From the NCBI RefSeq assembly GCF_001953745.1, contig NZ_LWLN01000001.1, positions 2,108,001 to 2,172,000 on the forward strand: 64,000 nt of DNA, in the 5' to 3' direction. The notes under the pieces were generated by a model. It was not told the DNA's origin. It did not search any database and saw only the letters and a list, made by a program, of their open reading frames with translations. The position numbers were made by a program, and so were the translations under genes. Of this stretch, positions 33,361 to 41,746 are shown piece by piece. Every line of letters starts with the position of its first letter. The first letter of the stretch is position 1. Source of the stretch: Natrinema saccharevitans (GTDB lineage Archaea; Halobacteriota; Halobacteria; Halobacteriales; Natrialbaceae).

Positions 33361-34163
33361 TTAGACTGTTTCGGGCTGTTCGAATCCGAGCGCGCGTGCT
33401 GCATCGGCCGACACCATGATCCCGCTGTCCGCGACCGTCACGGACTCACCAGCGACCGATTCGATGAGAGACGCCAGTTGCTCCTGATAAGTCCGGGGCC
33501 GATCCTCTTTGATCGCCAGTCCGGCGTTATCGACGTGGGGCTGGCCACGGTTCTGGAGATAGATGTCGACGAATCGTTTCCGGACCGCGTCGGGGGCGTC
33601 CTCGAGATACGACGGAAGCGAGAGATCGTCGGCGTTGGTCTTGCTCCCCAGCGGAACCCCAAGGACATGGAGGGTGCGGCCGATGATCGCAGCATCCTCC
33701 GCTGGCCCGACGGCCGGGGCATCTCCGGTTCCGTTCTCGAGTTCCTGCGATCCGACGCCGATCAGCTCGAGGCTGTTGACGACCAGCGAGTTCTCGAGCG
33801 ATCCAACTGTAAACGTGGGCTGGTAGTTTCGGGCGTCGATCGTCCAGCCGAGAGGGCGGCAGCGACGAGGATATTCAGCGGCGTAATTTCGTCGTAGTCG
33901 ACCTCGAGTAGTTTGTAGTCATGTGCTTTGTACAAGCCCTGGGTAACCAGTGGCGTCGCACCGTCGTCGATCCACGAGACGACCGAGTTGCGAGGCGCTC
34001 CCGAGATACGCATGAGTTCGGCGATTCCGGCGTCGGGGTTGTCGCGATGGTAGGCGATCACCCGCCGGTACTGTTTGACGGCAGCCCACGCATCGTCGTA
34101 GGCCCCACCATCGTAGGTACGCGCGAACTCGGGTTCGGTCACGTGCGCGTCTGGCGTGGACAA
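33361..34163 (-). pseudogene. LAGLIDADG-like haloarchaeal protein, frameshifted
   Basis: A gene of about 268 codons broken by a single-base loss near 33840. The first part reads from TTG 34163: STPDAHVTEPEFARTYDGG, a helix-turn-helix-like stretch (ELMRISGAPRNSVVSWIDDG), up to NILVAAALSAG. The second continues in another frame, IDARNYQPTFTVGSLEN, to the stop at 33361. SLPSYLEDAPDAVRKRFVDI followed by YLQNRG resembles the segment that leads into a LAGLIDADG motif, with the motif itself degenerate. The start codon is TTG with a stop just upstream, possibly also a decayed ATG. The family is common in haloarchaea, with no known function. Confidence 0.65.
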
Positions 34164-34481
34164 TTTCTACGGCCGCACGATCAAATCGGTACTGGTTCGT
34201 ACTGACGAGCGAGGAATCACCCGACTGCACCGCTTCAAGAAACTGCTGTAAGATATCTGCGGTCGCCTGATTCTCAGTTCTGAAAGCCTTTCGCTTTAAA
34301 CAGATGGTCACGGACCCATACCATTATATGGGATTGGTCAAGTCGTCACTATGAGCATCGGACGACAGTAGGAAAGCGGGGACGAAGGGTTGGTCCAATC
34401 CCCCCCCCTAACCGCATGTCTCGGTTCACCGAGACTGCAAATAAGCTTTCCTACCGTTTACGCGCCGGTGCGTGAGTAAAT
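34164..34481. other. Leader and promoter stretch before the pilin genes
   Basis: No gene is supportable. Notable are an AT-rich ATTATATGGG box near 34324-34333, a run of nine C at 34400-34408, and GTTTACGC about 25 bases before the first pilin ATG. GC content is lower than in the surrounding chromosome. Confidence 0.45.
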
Positions 34482-34907
34482 ATGGACGGAAAATCGATTC
34501 GGAACAAGCTAATTGGTACAGACGACGAACGGGCTGTCTCGCCCGTTATCGGGGTTATCCTGATGGTTGCAATTACTGTGATCCTCGCGGCTGTGATCGC
34601 AGCATTCGTGCTGGATCTCGGTCAGGGCCAGAACGCGAACGCACAGGCAGGCATCTCGTTCGACGAAAACTCAAGTAACGAGAGCGTGACTATCACTATT
34701 AATTCCGTCTCCCGTGCTGATGATCTTCAGGTCGAGTGTTCTGGCAAGGTCCAAGGGGGCACTGACGGGAGTGGTTTCCAAGGTGCTGGTGACAGTGCCA
34801 CGGTGTCGTATTCCAGCGGTGAAGATTGTAACGGTGAACCCATCCAAGTGATCGGCGAAGTTGACGGCAGCACTAACGTTGTCACCGATTACTCGGACCA
34901 CACATAA
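34482..34907 (+). CDS. Type IV pilin (PibD-processed), first of a tandem pair
   Basis: A 141-residue archaeal pilin. The prepilin signal ends in DDER, with the PibD cleavage site expected before AVSPVIG (residue 18), followed by the conserved hydrophobic helix [20 protein letters not shown] that forms the pilus core. The mature C-terminal domain (about 50-141) is Ser/Gly/Asn-rich, beta-rich, with cysteines in VECSGK and GEDCNGE that could form a disulfide on the cell surface. It probably builds adhesive pili. The first of two homologous genes; the second follows after 14 bases. Confidence 0.9.
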   Translation: MDGKSIRNKLIGTDDERAVSPVIGVILMVAITVILAAVIAAFVLDLGQGQNANAQAGISFDENSSNESVTITINSVSRADDLQVECSGKVQGGTDGSGFQGAGDSATVSYSSGEDCNGEPIQVIGEVDGSTNVVTDYSDHT

Positions 34908-34921
34908 CGAGGTATACGCAA

Positions 34922-35323
34922 ATGAAATTAGAAAACATCGGTAACTGGATTCATGACGACGAACGTGGCGTTTCCCCCGTGATCGGGGCCATCCTCATGG
35001 TTGCGATTACCGTCATTCTCGCGGCTGTAATCGCAGCCTTTGTGCTGGACCTCGGTCAAGGACAAAGTGCGAACGCGCAAGCTGGTATCTCGTTCGACGA
35101 GGATTCGTCAGGTAGTAATACTGACGTAACGGTAACGATAAACTCAGTTGAGCGAGCTGACAAAATCAACGTTAGTGGGTGCAGTGACTCGAAAGAGTGG
35201 AGCAGCCCCAGTGCTGGTAACTCCTATACAATAAACGGATGTTCATCCGGAGACACGATTCAGGTTATTGGCACAGTTGACGGTAGCGAAAACGTCATTA
35301 CTGACTACGAAGTCAACGGATAA
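34922..35323 (+). CDS. Type IV pilin, second of a tandem pair
   Basis: A 133-residue paralogue of the gene before it. Predicted cleavage is after R15 (DDER, then GVSPVIG), with the same hydrophobic core and the same GISFDE and IQVIG-VDGS motifs, so the pair arose by duplication. Cysteines in VSGCSDS and INGCSSG are placed like those of the first pilin. ACGAGG upstream offers a ribosome site, so it is likely co-transcribed. The T-rich TTCTTTTTAT shortly after the stop is a probable terminator. Base composition is clearly lower in GC than the chromosome core. Confidence 0.88.
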   Translation: MKLENIGNWIHDDERGVSPVIGAILMVAITVILAAVIAAFVLDLGQGQSANAQAGISFDEDSSGSNTDVTVTINSVERADKINVSGCSDSKEWSSPSAGNSYTINGCSSGDTIQVIGTVDGSENVITDYEVNG

Positions 35324-35431
35324 CTCACATCCGTTCTTTTTATAAATAGGTTGAGTAAACCCGCAGACAATGCAGCGACACCACCGCATACTCGGCGACA
35401 GCATTTTTAGCTAACTGAACGACTTTGCTCG

Positions 35432-35478
35432 TGAAGCGGGAAATTTTCGACATAGACCATCGGCGGTTTCCCGCTTCA
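35432..35478. terminator. Perfect 12-base inverted repeat at the end of the RHH-like gene
   Basis: TGAAGCGGGAAA (35432-35443) and TTTCCCGCTTCA (35467-35478) are perfect complements separated by 23 bases. The right arm contains the stop codon of the minus-strand gene, so the hairpin forms in the 3' end of that transcript; followed there by AAAATG. It stands between convergent genes and could stop transcription from both sides, or protect a 3' end. Confidence 0.55.
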
Positions 35479-35841
35479 TTCCACTAGTTCTAACGGTCGA
35501 AGCCGACGCAGTCCAGCGATTAACCAGAGCCCCCCACTCAAATGGGACGATGGATCAACTATAAATTTGTCTTCCGAATCTTTCATCGCCATCAATTTTC
35601 GATGGTTGTCCGGTATCGAAGTCCAACCACAGGTATTTGCGATCGCCTGAATCGTCTCGGGATCGTACTCGCCTCGAGCATCGTCGATGTTCTGTTCAGA
35701 CTCGATTAGGTGCGTGAGCGCGGCGTCGATGACGACGGACATCGGCGGGTCGTCGAGGTCGTCTTCAGCGACGATCTCGCTCGCGCGCTCGAGTTTCAGC
35801 TGACGTTGGTCGGTGAGTTTCAGGCTGGTGCGTTTGGTCAT
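35476..35841 (-). CDS. Ribbon-helix-helix-like small protein (DUF7386-type)
   Basis: A 121-residue protein. The start, MTKRTSLKLTDQRQLKLERA followed by a helix and PPMSVVIDAALTHLIES, has the strand-helix-helix pattern of CopG-like DNA-binding proteins. The C-terminal half (about 65-121) contains IANTCGWTSIPDNHRKLMAM and a hydrophobic end (GGLWLIAGLRRLRPLELVE), a layout I associate with haloarchaeal DUF7386 plasmid/virus proteins. It may be a repressor of the element. It is convergent with the pilins, with a hairpin over its stop codon. Confidence 0.65.
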   Translation of the reverse strand: MTKRTSLKLTDQRQLKLERASEIVAEDDLDDPPMSVVIDAALTHLIESEQNIDDARGEYDPETIQAIANTCGWTSIPDNHRKLMAMKDSEDKFIVDPSSHLSGGLWLIAGLRRLRPLELVE

Positions 35842-35972
35842 GGTTTAAGCGAAGGTATGCACGGGGGGTCGGTTCGCGTCGCTCGCGGGTGAGCGACCGG
35901 TCGGTCCTTTATGAATGGAGATCGGGCCGCCGGCGTGATCACGGCGGGGGCCGGCCGGATCGGGTCTGATTC

Positions 35973-36012
35973 TATGCACCCGCGCGGCCCACAGCCCACG
36001 GTAGGGTGCATA
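35973..36012. repeat. Inverted repeat between the RHH-like gene and hicB
   Basis: TATGCACCC (35973-35981) and GGGTGCATA (36004-36012) are perfect complements 22 bases apart, in the 284-base gap between divergently arranged genes (35842-36125). It may be an operator for the RHH-like protein or part of the hicBA control region. Nothing else in the gap is supportable as a gene. Confidence 0.45.
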
Positions 36013-36125
36013 CATCGAGGTCTCCGTATACATCTGAGCGCGACCCGTGGGGTCGGACTCGAGGACACCGCTTCGGGTGTCTCAGTACGAACGCTTATGG
36101 TCGTATTCCCACTATTCCCACGTAC

Positions 36126-36401
36126 ATGGCGAGTGGAACGCGCAACGGCCGTTCCGAGGGTATCGAGTTCTACTACGAGAGTGACGGGAGCGTCACCGCC
36201 AAGGATCTCGAGACGGGACTCGCCCGCGGCGGCGACACCCGCGCCGAGGCGCTCGCCCAGCTGGCCGAAGTTCTCGAACTGCACGAGGACGGCGGCGAAC
36301 CCATCGACGATCCCGATGCCTTCCTCGAGGAAGAATTCGACCTCACCGAGGGCGATCTCGCAGCCGTCGACGAAGACGACCGGCCGGAGTTCATGCGGTA
36401 A
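36126..36401 (+). CDS. hicB: HicB-like antitoxin
   Basis: A 91-residue HicB-type antitoxin of a type II toxin-antitoxin pair. The partial RNase H-like fold is visible in EGIEFYYESDGSVTAKDLET and GLARGGDTRAEALAQLAEVL (about 12-50), which binds and blocks HicA. The C-terminal part is acidic and shows no clear helix-turn-helix, so it may rely on another protein for DNA binding. Followed by the toxin gene after 3 bases. ATG 36126 is chosen since the sequence before it is untypical and TTATGG lies about 27 bases upstream. Confidence 0.85.
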   Translation: MASGTRNGRSEGIEFYYESDGSVTAKDLETGLARGGDTRAEALAQLAEVLELHEDGGEPIDDPDAFLEEEFDLTEGDLAAVDEDDRPEFMR

Positions 36402-36404
36402 CGG

Positions 36405-36650
36405 ATGGTTCGAACGACATTCTCCGGCCGCGAGGTCGTCAAAGTGCTGACCTCGTTCGGCTATACGCCGGTTTCGCGCCGTGGTAGCCACGTTCGACTC
36501 CGGTACGAAAACGAAGATACCGGAGAGGTCCGTCTCGTCGACGTTCCACAACACGACGAAATCCGAATCGGAACCCTTCGGAACATCGCTGACCAGTGCG
36601 GCGCTGCCGACTTCTACGAGTGGTGCCGCTGGATCGATGAACACAGCTGA
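36405..36650 (+). CDS. hicA: HicA-like mRNA interferase toxin
   Basis: An 81-residue HicA toxin with the double-stranded-RNA-binding-like fold. GREVVKVLTSFGYTPVSRRGSHVRL contains the catalytic histidine (H29), followed by VPQHDEIRIGTLRNIADQCG. It degrades mRNA when free of HicB. It is directly downstream of the antitoxin gene, and the pair seems intact, unlike several neighbours; such modules often stabilise plasmids and proviruses. It ends 13 bases before the convergent AbrB-like gene. Confidence 0.88.
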   Translation: MVRTTFSGREVVKVLTSFGYTPVSRRGSHVRLRYENEDTGEVRLVDVPQHDEIRIGTLRNIADQCGAADFYEWCRWIDEHS

Positions 36651-36663
36651 GTTCATCGGTCGC

Positions 36664-36852
36664 TCATTTCGCCTCGATCTCCTCGACCAACTCGAGGGAC
36701 CACTGGCCGTCGTCGACGTGACGGATGTGCATGTGATAGTCGCCGTCGATCTCGCCGTCCTCGTCGAGAAGGCCTTCGATGCGCATGTCGTCTTTCGGCA
36801 TCGTGATGCCGACCGAATCGCGGTCGATCTGTCGCAGTTTGTTCAGCGCCAT
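36664..36852 (-). CDS. AbrB-like (SpoVT/AbrB swapped-hairpin) small protein
   Basis: A 62-residue protein. MALNKLRQIDRDSVGITMPK has the strand-turn-strand of AbrB/MazE-type DNA-binding hairpins, and the rest (DMRIEGLLDEDGEIDGDYH, then IRHVDDGQWSLELVEE) is an acidic tail found in haloarchaeal relatives (DUF8053-like, from memory). ATG 36852 is selected because TTTTATGAG lies about 27 bases upstream and because the bases just before it match the bases before the divergent gene at 36975. A regulator of the divergent viral-type genes is plausible. Confidence 0.65.
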   Translation of the reverse strand: MALNKLRQIDRDSVGITMPKDDMRIEGLLDEDGEIDGDYHMHIRHVDDGQWSLELVEEIEAK

Positions 36853-37406
<554 letters not shown>

Positions 37407-37416
37407 GGTCCCTCAA

Positions 37417-37545
37417 ATGAACGAAACTGGCAGCGACGACCCTCGGATCGTTCTCGAGGGCTTCGCGGACGGCTCGGAGACGGATCGGATTCTGAGTACG
37501 CTCGAGGCCGCCGGGATTCGGCGAGAGGCTATCCATGTCGAGTAG
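37417..37545 (+). CDS. Small protein between VP3-like and spike-like genes
   Basis: A 42-codon frame, MNETGSDDPRIVLEGFADGS, then ETDRILSTLEAAGIRREAIHVE. Good haloarchaeal codon bias and an acidic composition. It starts 10 bases after the VP3-like stop, and its end overlaps an ATG at 37535 which probably was the start of the spike gene (ATGTCGAGTAG). The chain suggests a short strand followed by helix. No known function; position suggests a minor virion or assembly protein. Confidence 0.55.
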   Translation: MNETGSDDPRIVLEGFADGSETDRILSTLEAAGIRREAIHVE

Positions 37546-37562
37546 CCCACCGCGCGTTCACG

Positions 37563-38739
37563 GTGCTGCTCGCGTTCCTCCTGGTCGGCTCGATAGTCGC
37601 ACCGATCGGGGCAGCGGAACCGGCAGCGGCCCAGAGCGAAAGCGAGGGCTGCATGTACGACGCCGTCGACTGGTGGGTTTTCTCCTGTACGAAACAGGCG
37701 TCGACCGAATACGTCGATACTGAGCAAACGGCCAAAGAGACGAAAGTCGATCTCCACGTCCAAGGCCAGGGAATCTGGGAGGACTGGGTGAGCCTCGAGA
37801 CGGACATTAACAACTATCTCGAGGACTCCGAGTCCATCGCTTCCCTCGAGGCCAAGCACGCAATCGCCGAAGCCTACGAAAACAACAAATCGGCAACGGT
37901 GGCCGACACTGCTGCTCAAGAGGCGATTCAGGACTACTATTCGACTCGGCAAGCCAAGATGCTCGAGGACTGGTCCCGCCAACAGGCACAGCTCTCGTAC
38001 ATCGGCAACGTCTCCGAGAACGATTCGGAGATTTCGAACACGTACGTCGGCCGCGTGATGCACGAGGTTAGCAGCGGGGGCGGAATCGGGCAGACGCCCC
38101 GTCCTGCTGGTGGGACTGGGACTGTCGAGGCAACGCTGATTAACGGCAGTGCCTACGAGTACGAGTCTGCGAACATCGAATTCGCCATTTCCTCGTCCAC
38201 TGGTGGAGACAACTTCTGGTTCGGATACAACCCGAAAATCGACCAGTTGAACGACGAGGGAGACATCGTGATCGGTGAGAACACCGAGAACGTCTATAAC
38301 GTCGACCGTGGCAAAAGCGGTCGGACCTCTTTTAGCGGGGCTTCTCTGTCCTCTCAAACGTGGATTAACCGGGCCTACAACGATGCCCCGCCGAGTCTGC
38401 ACAGTCAGATGGTATTTGACGAGGAGCGCTGGCATACCCAATGGGTTGCGCTTCAGGAGCAGGCGGCTACCATGCAGGAGAACTATCCCTCTGGGTTCGC
38501 CTCTGACGTGTACGCTAAGCACGATTCCGGCGAACTGACCACTGACGAGCTTCGGTCCGTCGAGGGGATGGCCCGATCTCTCCGGGGACTCTAACGTAAC
38601 GAGCGACCGCTTCCAGCAAGCAAACGTCGCTCTGCTGAGTCTTGACCGTCCTATGGACGGCGATACCTCGTCGATGGTCGTCCAGTACGACGGCGCGACC
38701 TCGAGCGGGGCGTGTTCTCGAGACAGACCCTCGGGTTGA
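37563..38739 (+). pseudogene. Pleolipovirus-like spike (envelope VP4-type) gene, frameshifted and truncated
   Basis: From GTG 37563 a secreted protein starts with signal LLAFLLVGSIVAPIGAAEPAAAQ and continues with a mixed helical/beta ectodomain (WWVFSCTKQASTEYVD ... MARSLRGL) to a TAA at 38592. The homologous sequence resumes in another frame right there: DSNVTSDRFQQANVALLSLD, then MDGDTSSMVVQYDGATSSG, to a stop at 38737, so one base was lost near 38588. The membrane anchor expected at the C-terminus of such spikes is missing. The likely native start, ATG 37535, is out of frame by one base, suggesting a second lesion. A truncated secreted 343-residue product could still be made. Confidence 0.65.
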
Positions 38740-38939
38740 TCGGCGTCGCGATCGCCGTCGCGGTGTTCGCGCTCGGACAAGGCGCGTGGTCGGTTGCGGT
38801 CCTGTCGCTCCTACTCGCCGGGTTCTTCACCTACGGCCCCGCTCGGGCGGATCGTCGCTGGCGAGACGACCGGAGGGACCGTGAACCGCTCGAAGCGCGC
38901 GAACCACTTCGGGACGGCCGTCGAGAAGCGAATGGCTGA
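38712..38939 (+). CDS. Small two-helix membrane protein
   Basis: A 75-residue frame from GTG 38712: FSRQTLGLIGVAIAVAVFAL and AWSVAVLSLLLAGFFTYG are two membrane helices, followed by a basic, arginine-rich tail (about 45-75). It overlaps the end of the spike remnant in another frame and the start of the nuclease-like gene. It may be an independent viral membrane protein or the displaced anchor of the spike. The start is uncertain because the upstream sequence is rearranged. Confidence 0.5.
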   Translation: MFSRQTLGLIGVAIAVAVFALGQGAWSVAVLSLLLAGFFTYGPARADRRWRDDRRDREPLEAREPLRDGRREANG

Positions 38940-39339
38940 GAAGCGCCGGTTCGACCTCGAGCGGGCGAGCTGGCACGACGCCCGGTTCGGCAACGGGACT
39001 CCCGTCGAGATCAAATCGACGATGCACGAACACGCGGACGGCCAGCCCGGCAACCGGAAGGTCTACCGCGAGTACCACGAGAAACTCCTGCGTCACGACG
39101 GCTGGTACTGTTTCGCCGTCTACCGGCCCCACGGCCGCTCGGGTTGCACGATCCTCCGGGACAAGATGGTCCGTTCGAGTGATCTCCCGCTACTCCGGTG
39201 GCACGGGGGCGGTGATCACCGCGGGACTGAACAAGCGAAGATTTCGATCGACTCGATCTTTTCGGAGAGAGTGTCTAACCGGCACCGTTTGCTTGTTTCT
39301 AATTCGGATGGCCAACAGGGCTATTGTCGTCTAACTTGA
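38881..39339 (+). CDS. Nuclease-like protein of haloarchaeal plasmids and viruses (PD-(D/E)xK-type?)
   Basis: A 152-residue protein from GTG 38881. The core SWHDARFGNGTPVEIKSTMHE has D...x-E-x-K spacing as in PD-(D/E)xK nucleases or Holliday-junction resolvase-like folds, followed by a basic helix and GWYCFAVYRPHGRSG. Near 115 is LLRWHGGGDHRGTEQAKI, a stretch I associate with this haloarchaeal family. The last ~20 residues (HRLLVSNSDGQQGYCRLT) look unlike the rest, so the natural end may have been altered. Probably cuts or processes DNA of the element. Confidence 0.6.
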   Translation: MNRSKRANHFGTAVEKRMAEKRRFDLERASWHDARFGNGTPVEIKSTMHEHADGQPGNRKVYREYHEKLLRHDGWYCFAVYRPHGRSGCTILRDKMVRSSDLPLLRWHGGGDHRGTEQAKISIDSIFSERVSNRHRLLVSNSDGQQGYCRLT

Positions 39340-39496
39340 AGTCACGGACGGCGAGGCACGATTCAGTCGTTCCCGACAGAATCCGCCGACTCCGAGACAA
39401 GCGGCACCTCGCCGATGAGATCGTTCCGACGCCAATGGCCACATTGACAGCGATCTCAGAACCCACCGATTGATTCCCACCATCGAAAGGGGGCTC

Positions 39497-39520
39497 AAAC
39501 GCTGGCTCCCGCCAGCGTTT
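39497..39520. terminator. Hairpin between convergent nuclease-like and DUF7692 genes
   Basis: AAACGCTGGC and GCCAGCGTTT are perfect ten-base complements around the loop TCCC, 14 bases beyond the stop of the minus-strand gene and 157 beyond the plus-strand stop. The A- and T-ended arms make it work in either direction. Confidence 0.6.
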
Positions 39521-39534
39521 CTCGAGGGACTGAT

Positions 39535-39789
39535 TCACTCTGTAGTGACGACGATCTCGTCTTCGATATCGAACGTCATCGCTCGCGTCGACAGCGTCTC
39601 GGCGATCTCCCGCCGCTGCTCGAGCGTGAGGTCCTCGCGCTCGAGGACCTCGCGGGCGGCCTGGACGAACGTCGGTACGTCGTCGCAGGCGCTGACGACC
39701 GCTTTCGTCTTGTTGCAGTCGTAGAAGTCAACTGCCCGCTCAATCGCGTCCCGTCGGTACGCGTAGTCGCCGTCGGTTCTGATTCGCAT
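39535..39789 (-). CDS. DUF7692-type small protein
   Basis: An 84-residue protein, MRIRTDGDYAYRRDAIERAV followed by DFYDCNKTKAVVSACDDVPT, a helix with VLEREDLTLEQRREIAETLS and the C-terminal strand MTFDIEDEIVV. I recognise it as a small family (DUF7692, from memory) that recurs in haloarchaeal plasmids and proviruses. The first half could be a compact DNA-binding fold; function unknown. The start at ATG 39789 is favoured over one five codons upstream by the family's usual MRIRTDG beginning. Last gene of the element before the tRNA. Confidence 0.7.
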   Translation of the reverse strand: MRIRTDGDYAYRRDAIERAVDFYDCNKTKAVVSACDDVPTFVQAAREVLEREDLTLEQRREIAETLSTRAMTFDIEDEIVVTTE

Positions 39790-40125
39790 GCTCGTACACA
39801 CGACCCCCGAAATCCTAGTTCGCTCTTGCGTAGCACATTGTTGATGGAGAGCCGTCTTGCGCTTCTGCGGGGAATTGAGCGAGGATAGTATCTGGTCGAT
39901 AGGCGATCAAACGGCCGGTTTCTGTTCCAACCCTTCTTTGGAGAGTTGTATCAACAATCTCCGACGGAAGAGCGTATGTGCCCGCGCTGTCATTCAAATG
40001 CAAGCGAATCGCATGACACCGGCGACCCCCGTTCCGAAACGTGATGAAATCAAAACGGCCGAAGAGGGGTTCCTTTATAAGCGCCGTACCGCCGTCTGCC
40101 AAATGTTGCCCGTCACGCAGAATGA
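39790..40125. other. Gap between DUF7692 gene and tRNA-Arg; proximal att region
   Basis: No supportable gene. GC content is lower than average, as in the rest of the element. The bases adjoining the tRNA 3' end (40124-40125) belong to the 15-base repeat shared with 31922-31936. Confidence 0.45.
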
Positions 40126-40200
40126 TGGGCGCTGCAGGATTTGAACCCGCGGCAGCTTGGTCCGAAGCCAAGTACTCTGTCCAGGCTGAGCTAAGCGCCC
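40126..40200 (-). tRNA. tRNA-Arg (anticodon TCG)
   Basis: A complete 75-base cloverleaf on the minus strand. The acceptor stem pairs GGGCGCT with AGCGCCC, D-stem GCTC/GAGT, anticodon stem CTTGG/CCAAG around loop CTTCGGA (anticodon TCG, reading CGA codons), and T-arm GCGGG-TTCAAAT-CCTGC. The discriminator is A. No intron and no encoded CCA. Its 3' end is the probable integration site of the neighbouring element. Confidence 0.95.
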
Positions 40201-40224
40201 GCACGAGTTCATTTCCGACGTGTC

Positions 40225-40232
40225 CATATAAG
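40225..40232 (-). promoter_or_regulatory. TATA box of tRNA-Arg
   Basis: CTTATATG on the minus strand is centred about 28 bases before the first base of the tRNA, the standard archaeal distance, in an otherwise unremarkable gap. Confidence 0.7.
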
Positions 40233-40349
40233 TCACTCGATTCGAACTAGTTTCGATAGACACCGCCACGCTCGCCGCTCGAGAATTTTCAGTCGGTGAC
40301 AATCAGCTGCGGGGGTCTTTGTTTTGTAGCTGCAACGGCTACGTGTGTC

Positions 40350-40532
40350 ATGAGCGAGACCGAAGCCCCCGTCCCAGACGAGGTCGAATCCGGCGCGACG
40401 CCCCTCGAGTTGCTCTCGGACGACGTGGGGAACTGGACTGCCGTACCGGCCGACGCGAGCGGTGACGATCGGGTGAGTAAATGGCTCGAGGTCGAGGCCG
40501 ACGTACTCTGTGATCTCGAGGAGTGGCGCTGA
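40350..40532 (+). CDS. Small haloarchaeal protein (DUF7511-type)
   Basis: A 60-residue acidic protein: after a short variable start comes TPLELLSDDVGNWTAVPADA and SKWLEVEADVLCDLEEWR, which matches a highly conserved short haloarchaeal family (DUF7511, from memory). It has one cysteine and no membrane or signal segment. ATG 40350 is chosen because the conserved part starts soon after it. Function unknown; possibly a small regulator. It stands between tRNA-Arg and the DGGGP synthase gene. Confidence 0.75.
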   Translation: MSETEAPVPDEVESGATPLELLSDDVGNWTAVPADASGDDRVSKWLEVEADVLCDLEEWR

Positions 40533-40665
40533 GACGCCGGCCGACCGAGACGACGCCTTCTTCGCCGTCGTGGATCATGCAAGCGACGCGCATAGTCGTA
40601 TCCGAGCGGAGCCGTTCTGGGCCCGGACCGGACCGTTTAACCAGCCCGCATGACCACTCGAGCGT

Positions 40666-41520
40666 ATGACTGTCGGTGAGACGGGTCGCGGGTTGCTCGA
40701 GTTGACGCGGCCGGTGAACGTAATCGCGGCGAGCGCCCTGACGTTCATCGGGGCCTTCGTCGCGGGCGGCGTGACCGAGGAGCCGCTCGCGGTCGCTGCG
40801 GCGGTCGTGGCCACGGGGCTGGCGGTCGGGGCGGGAAACGCGATCAACGACTACTTCGATCGGGAGATCGACCGGATCAATCAGCCGGAGCGGGCGATCC
40901 CCCGGGGTGCGGTGAGTGCTCCCGGGGCGCTCGCCTTTAGCGTCTTCCTCTTCGCCGGCGCAGTCGCGCTTGCGGTGACGCTTCCCCCGGCGGCGATCGG
41001 CATCGCGGGCGTCAACCTTCTCGCGTTGGTCGCGTACACCGAGTTCTTCAAGGGGCTGCCCGGCCTCGGGAACGCGCTCGTCGCGTATCTCGTCGGCAGC
41101 ACGTTCCTTTTTGGGGCCGCGGCGGTCGGCGAGATCGCGCCGGCAGTGATCCTCTTCGTGCTGGCGGCGATCGCCACGCTGACTCGGGAGATCATCAAGG
41201 ACGTCGAGGACATCGAAGGGGACCGCGAGGAAGGGTTGAACACGCTTCCGATCGCGATCGGGGAGCGGAAGGCATTGATCGTCGCCGCCGTCCTGCTGGT
41301 CGTCGCCGTCGTCGCCAGCCCGGTTCCGTTCCTCCGTGGCAACTTCGGCGTCGCGTACCTGCTCGTCGTCGCGCCGGCCGACGCCGTCATGTTACTCGCC
41401 GCCTACGAAAGTTTCGCGGACCCGACGACCGGCCAGTCGCGGCTGAAGTACGGGATGTTCCTGGCCGCGTTGGCGTTTATTATCGGTCGAGCAGCCCTCG
41501 AGGTCACTCTGTTGGTGTAG
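40666..41520 (+). CDS. Digeranylgeranylglyceryl phosphate synthase (UbiA family)
   Basis: A 284-residue prenyltransferase that adds the second geranylgeranyl chain to GGGP, making the archaeal ether lipid core in the membrane. The two Asp-rich prenyl diphosphate sites are NAINDYFDREIDR (59-71) and DVEDIEGDREEGLNTLP (about 179-195). About eight membrane helices alternate between. The length and the TRPVNVIAASALTFIGA start are typical of archaeal DGGGP synthases. Monocistronic, with GC-rich codons of a core gene. Confidence 0.92.
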   Translation: MTVGETGRGLLELTRPVNVIAASALTFIGAFVAGGVTEEPLAVAAAVVATGLAVGAGNAINDYFDREIDRINQPERAIPRGAVSAPGALAFSVFLFAGAVALAVTLPPAAIGIAGVNLLALVAYTEFFKGLPGLGNALVAYLVGSTFLFGAAAVGEIAPAVILFVLAAIATLTREIIKDVEDIEGDREEGLNTLPIAIGERKALIVAAVLLVVAVVASPVPFLRGNFGVAYLLVVAPADAVMLLAAYESFADPTTGQSRLKYGMFLAALAFIIGRAALEVTLLV

Positions 41521-41746
41521 GACACGCATCGCACACACGGGGCGACTGATTGGAGCCAGCTCACCCAGCGAGTGGGGACCGAACCGTCGCCCCCTCCTTC
41601 GTTCCGCGCTCGGAGACCGTACGAGACGCCAGCTACGTTATCAAAAGTACTATAAGCCGCTTCGCGTATCTTCATACCACACGCCGGCAGTCGGAGTGGG
41701 CTGTGGTACCAGCTCGTCGTTACGGCGATGGATGTGAGCATTCCGT

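Noticed and set aside
34400-34408. A run of nine C before the pilin genes as a phase-variation tract
   Set aside because: It lies over 70 bases from the start codon, outside coding sequence and outside the likely TATA region; a run of this length can also be an assembly error.
41640-41665. TACTATAAGCCGCTTCGCG as a fourth MITE copy
   Set aside because: Only the TACTATA part matches; there is no second inverted end or symmetrical core within 120 bases.
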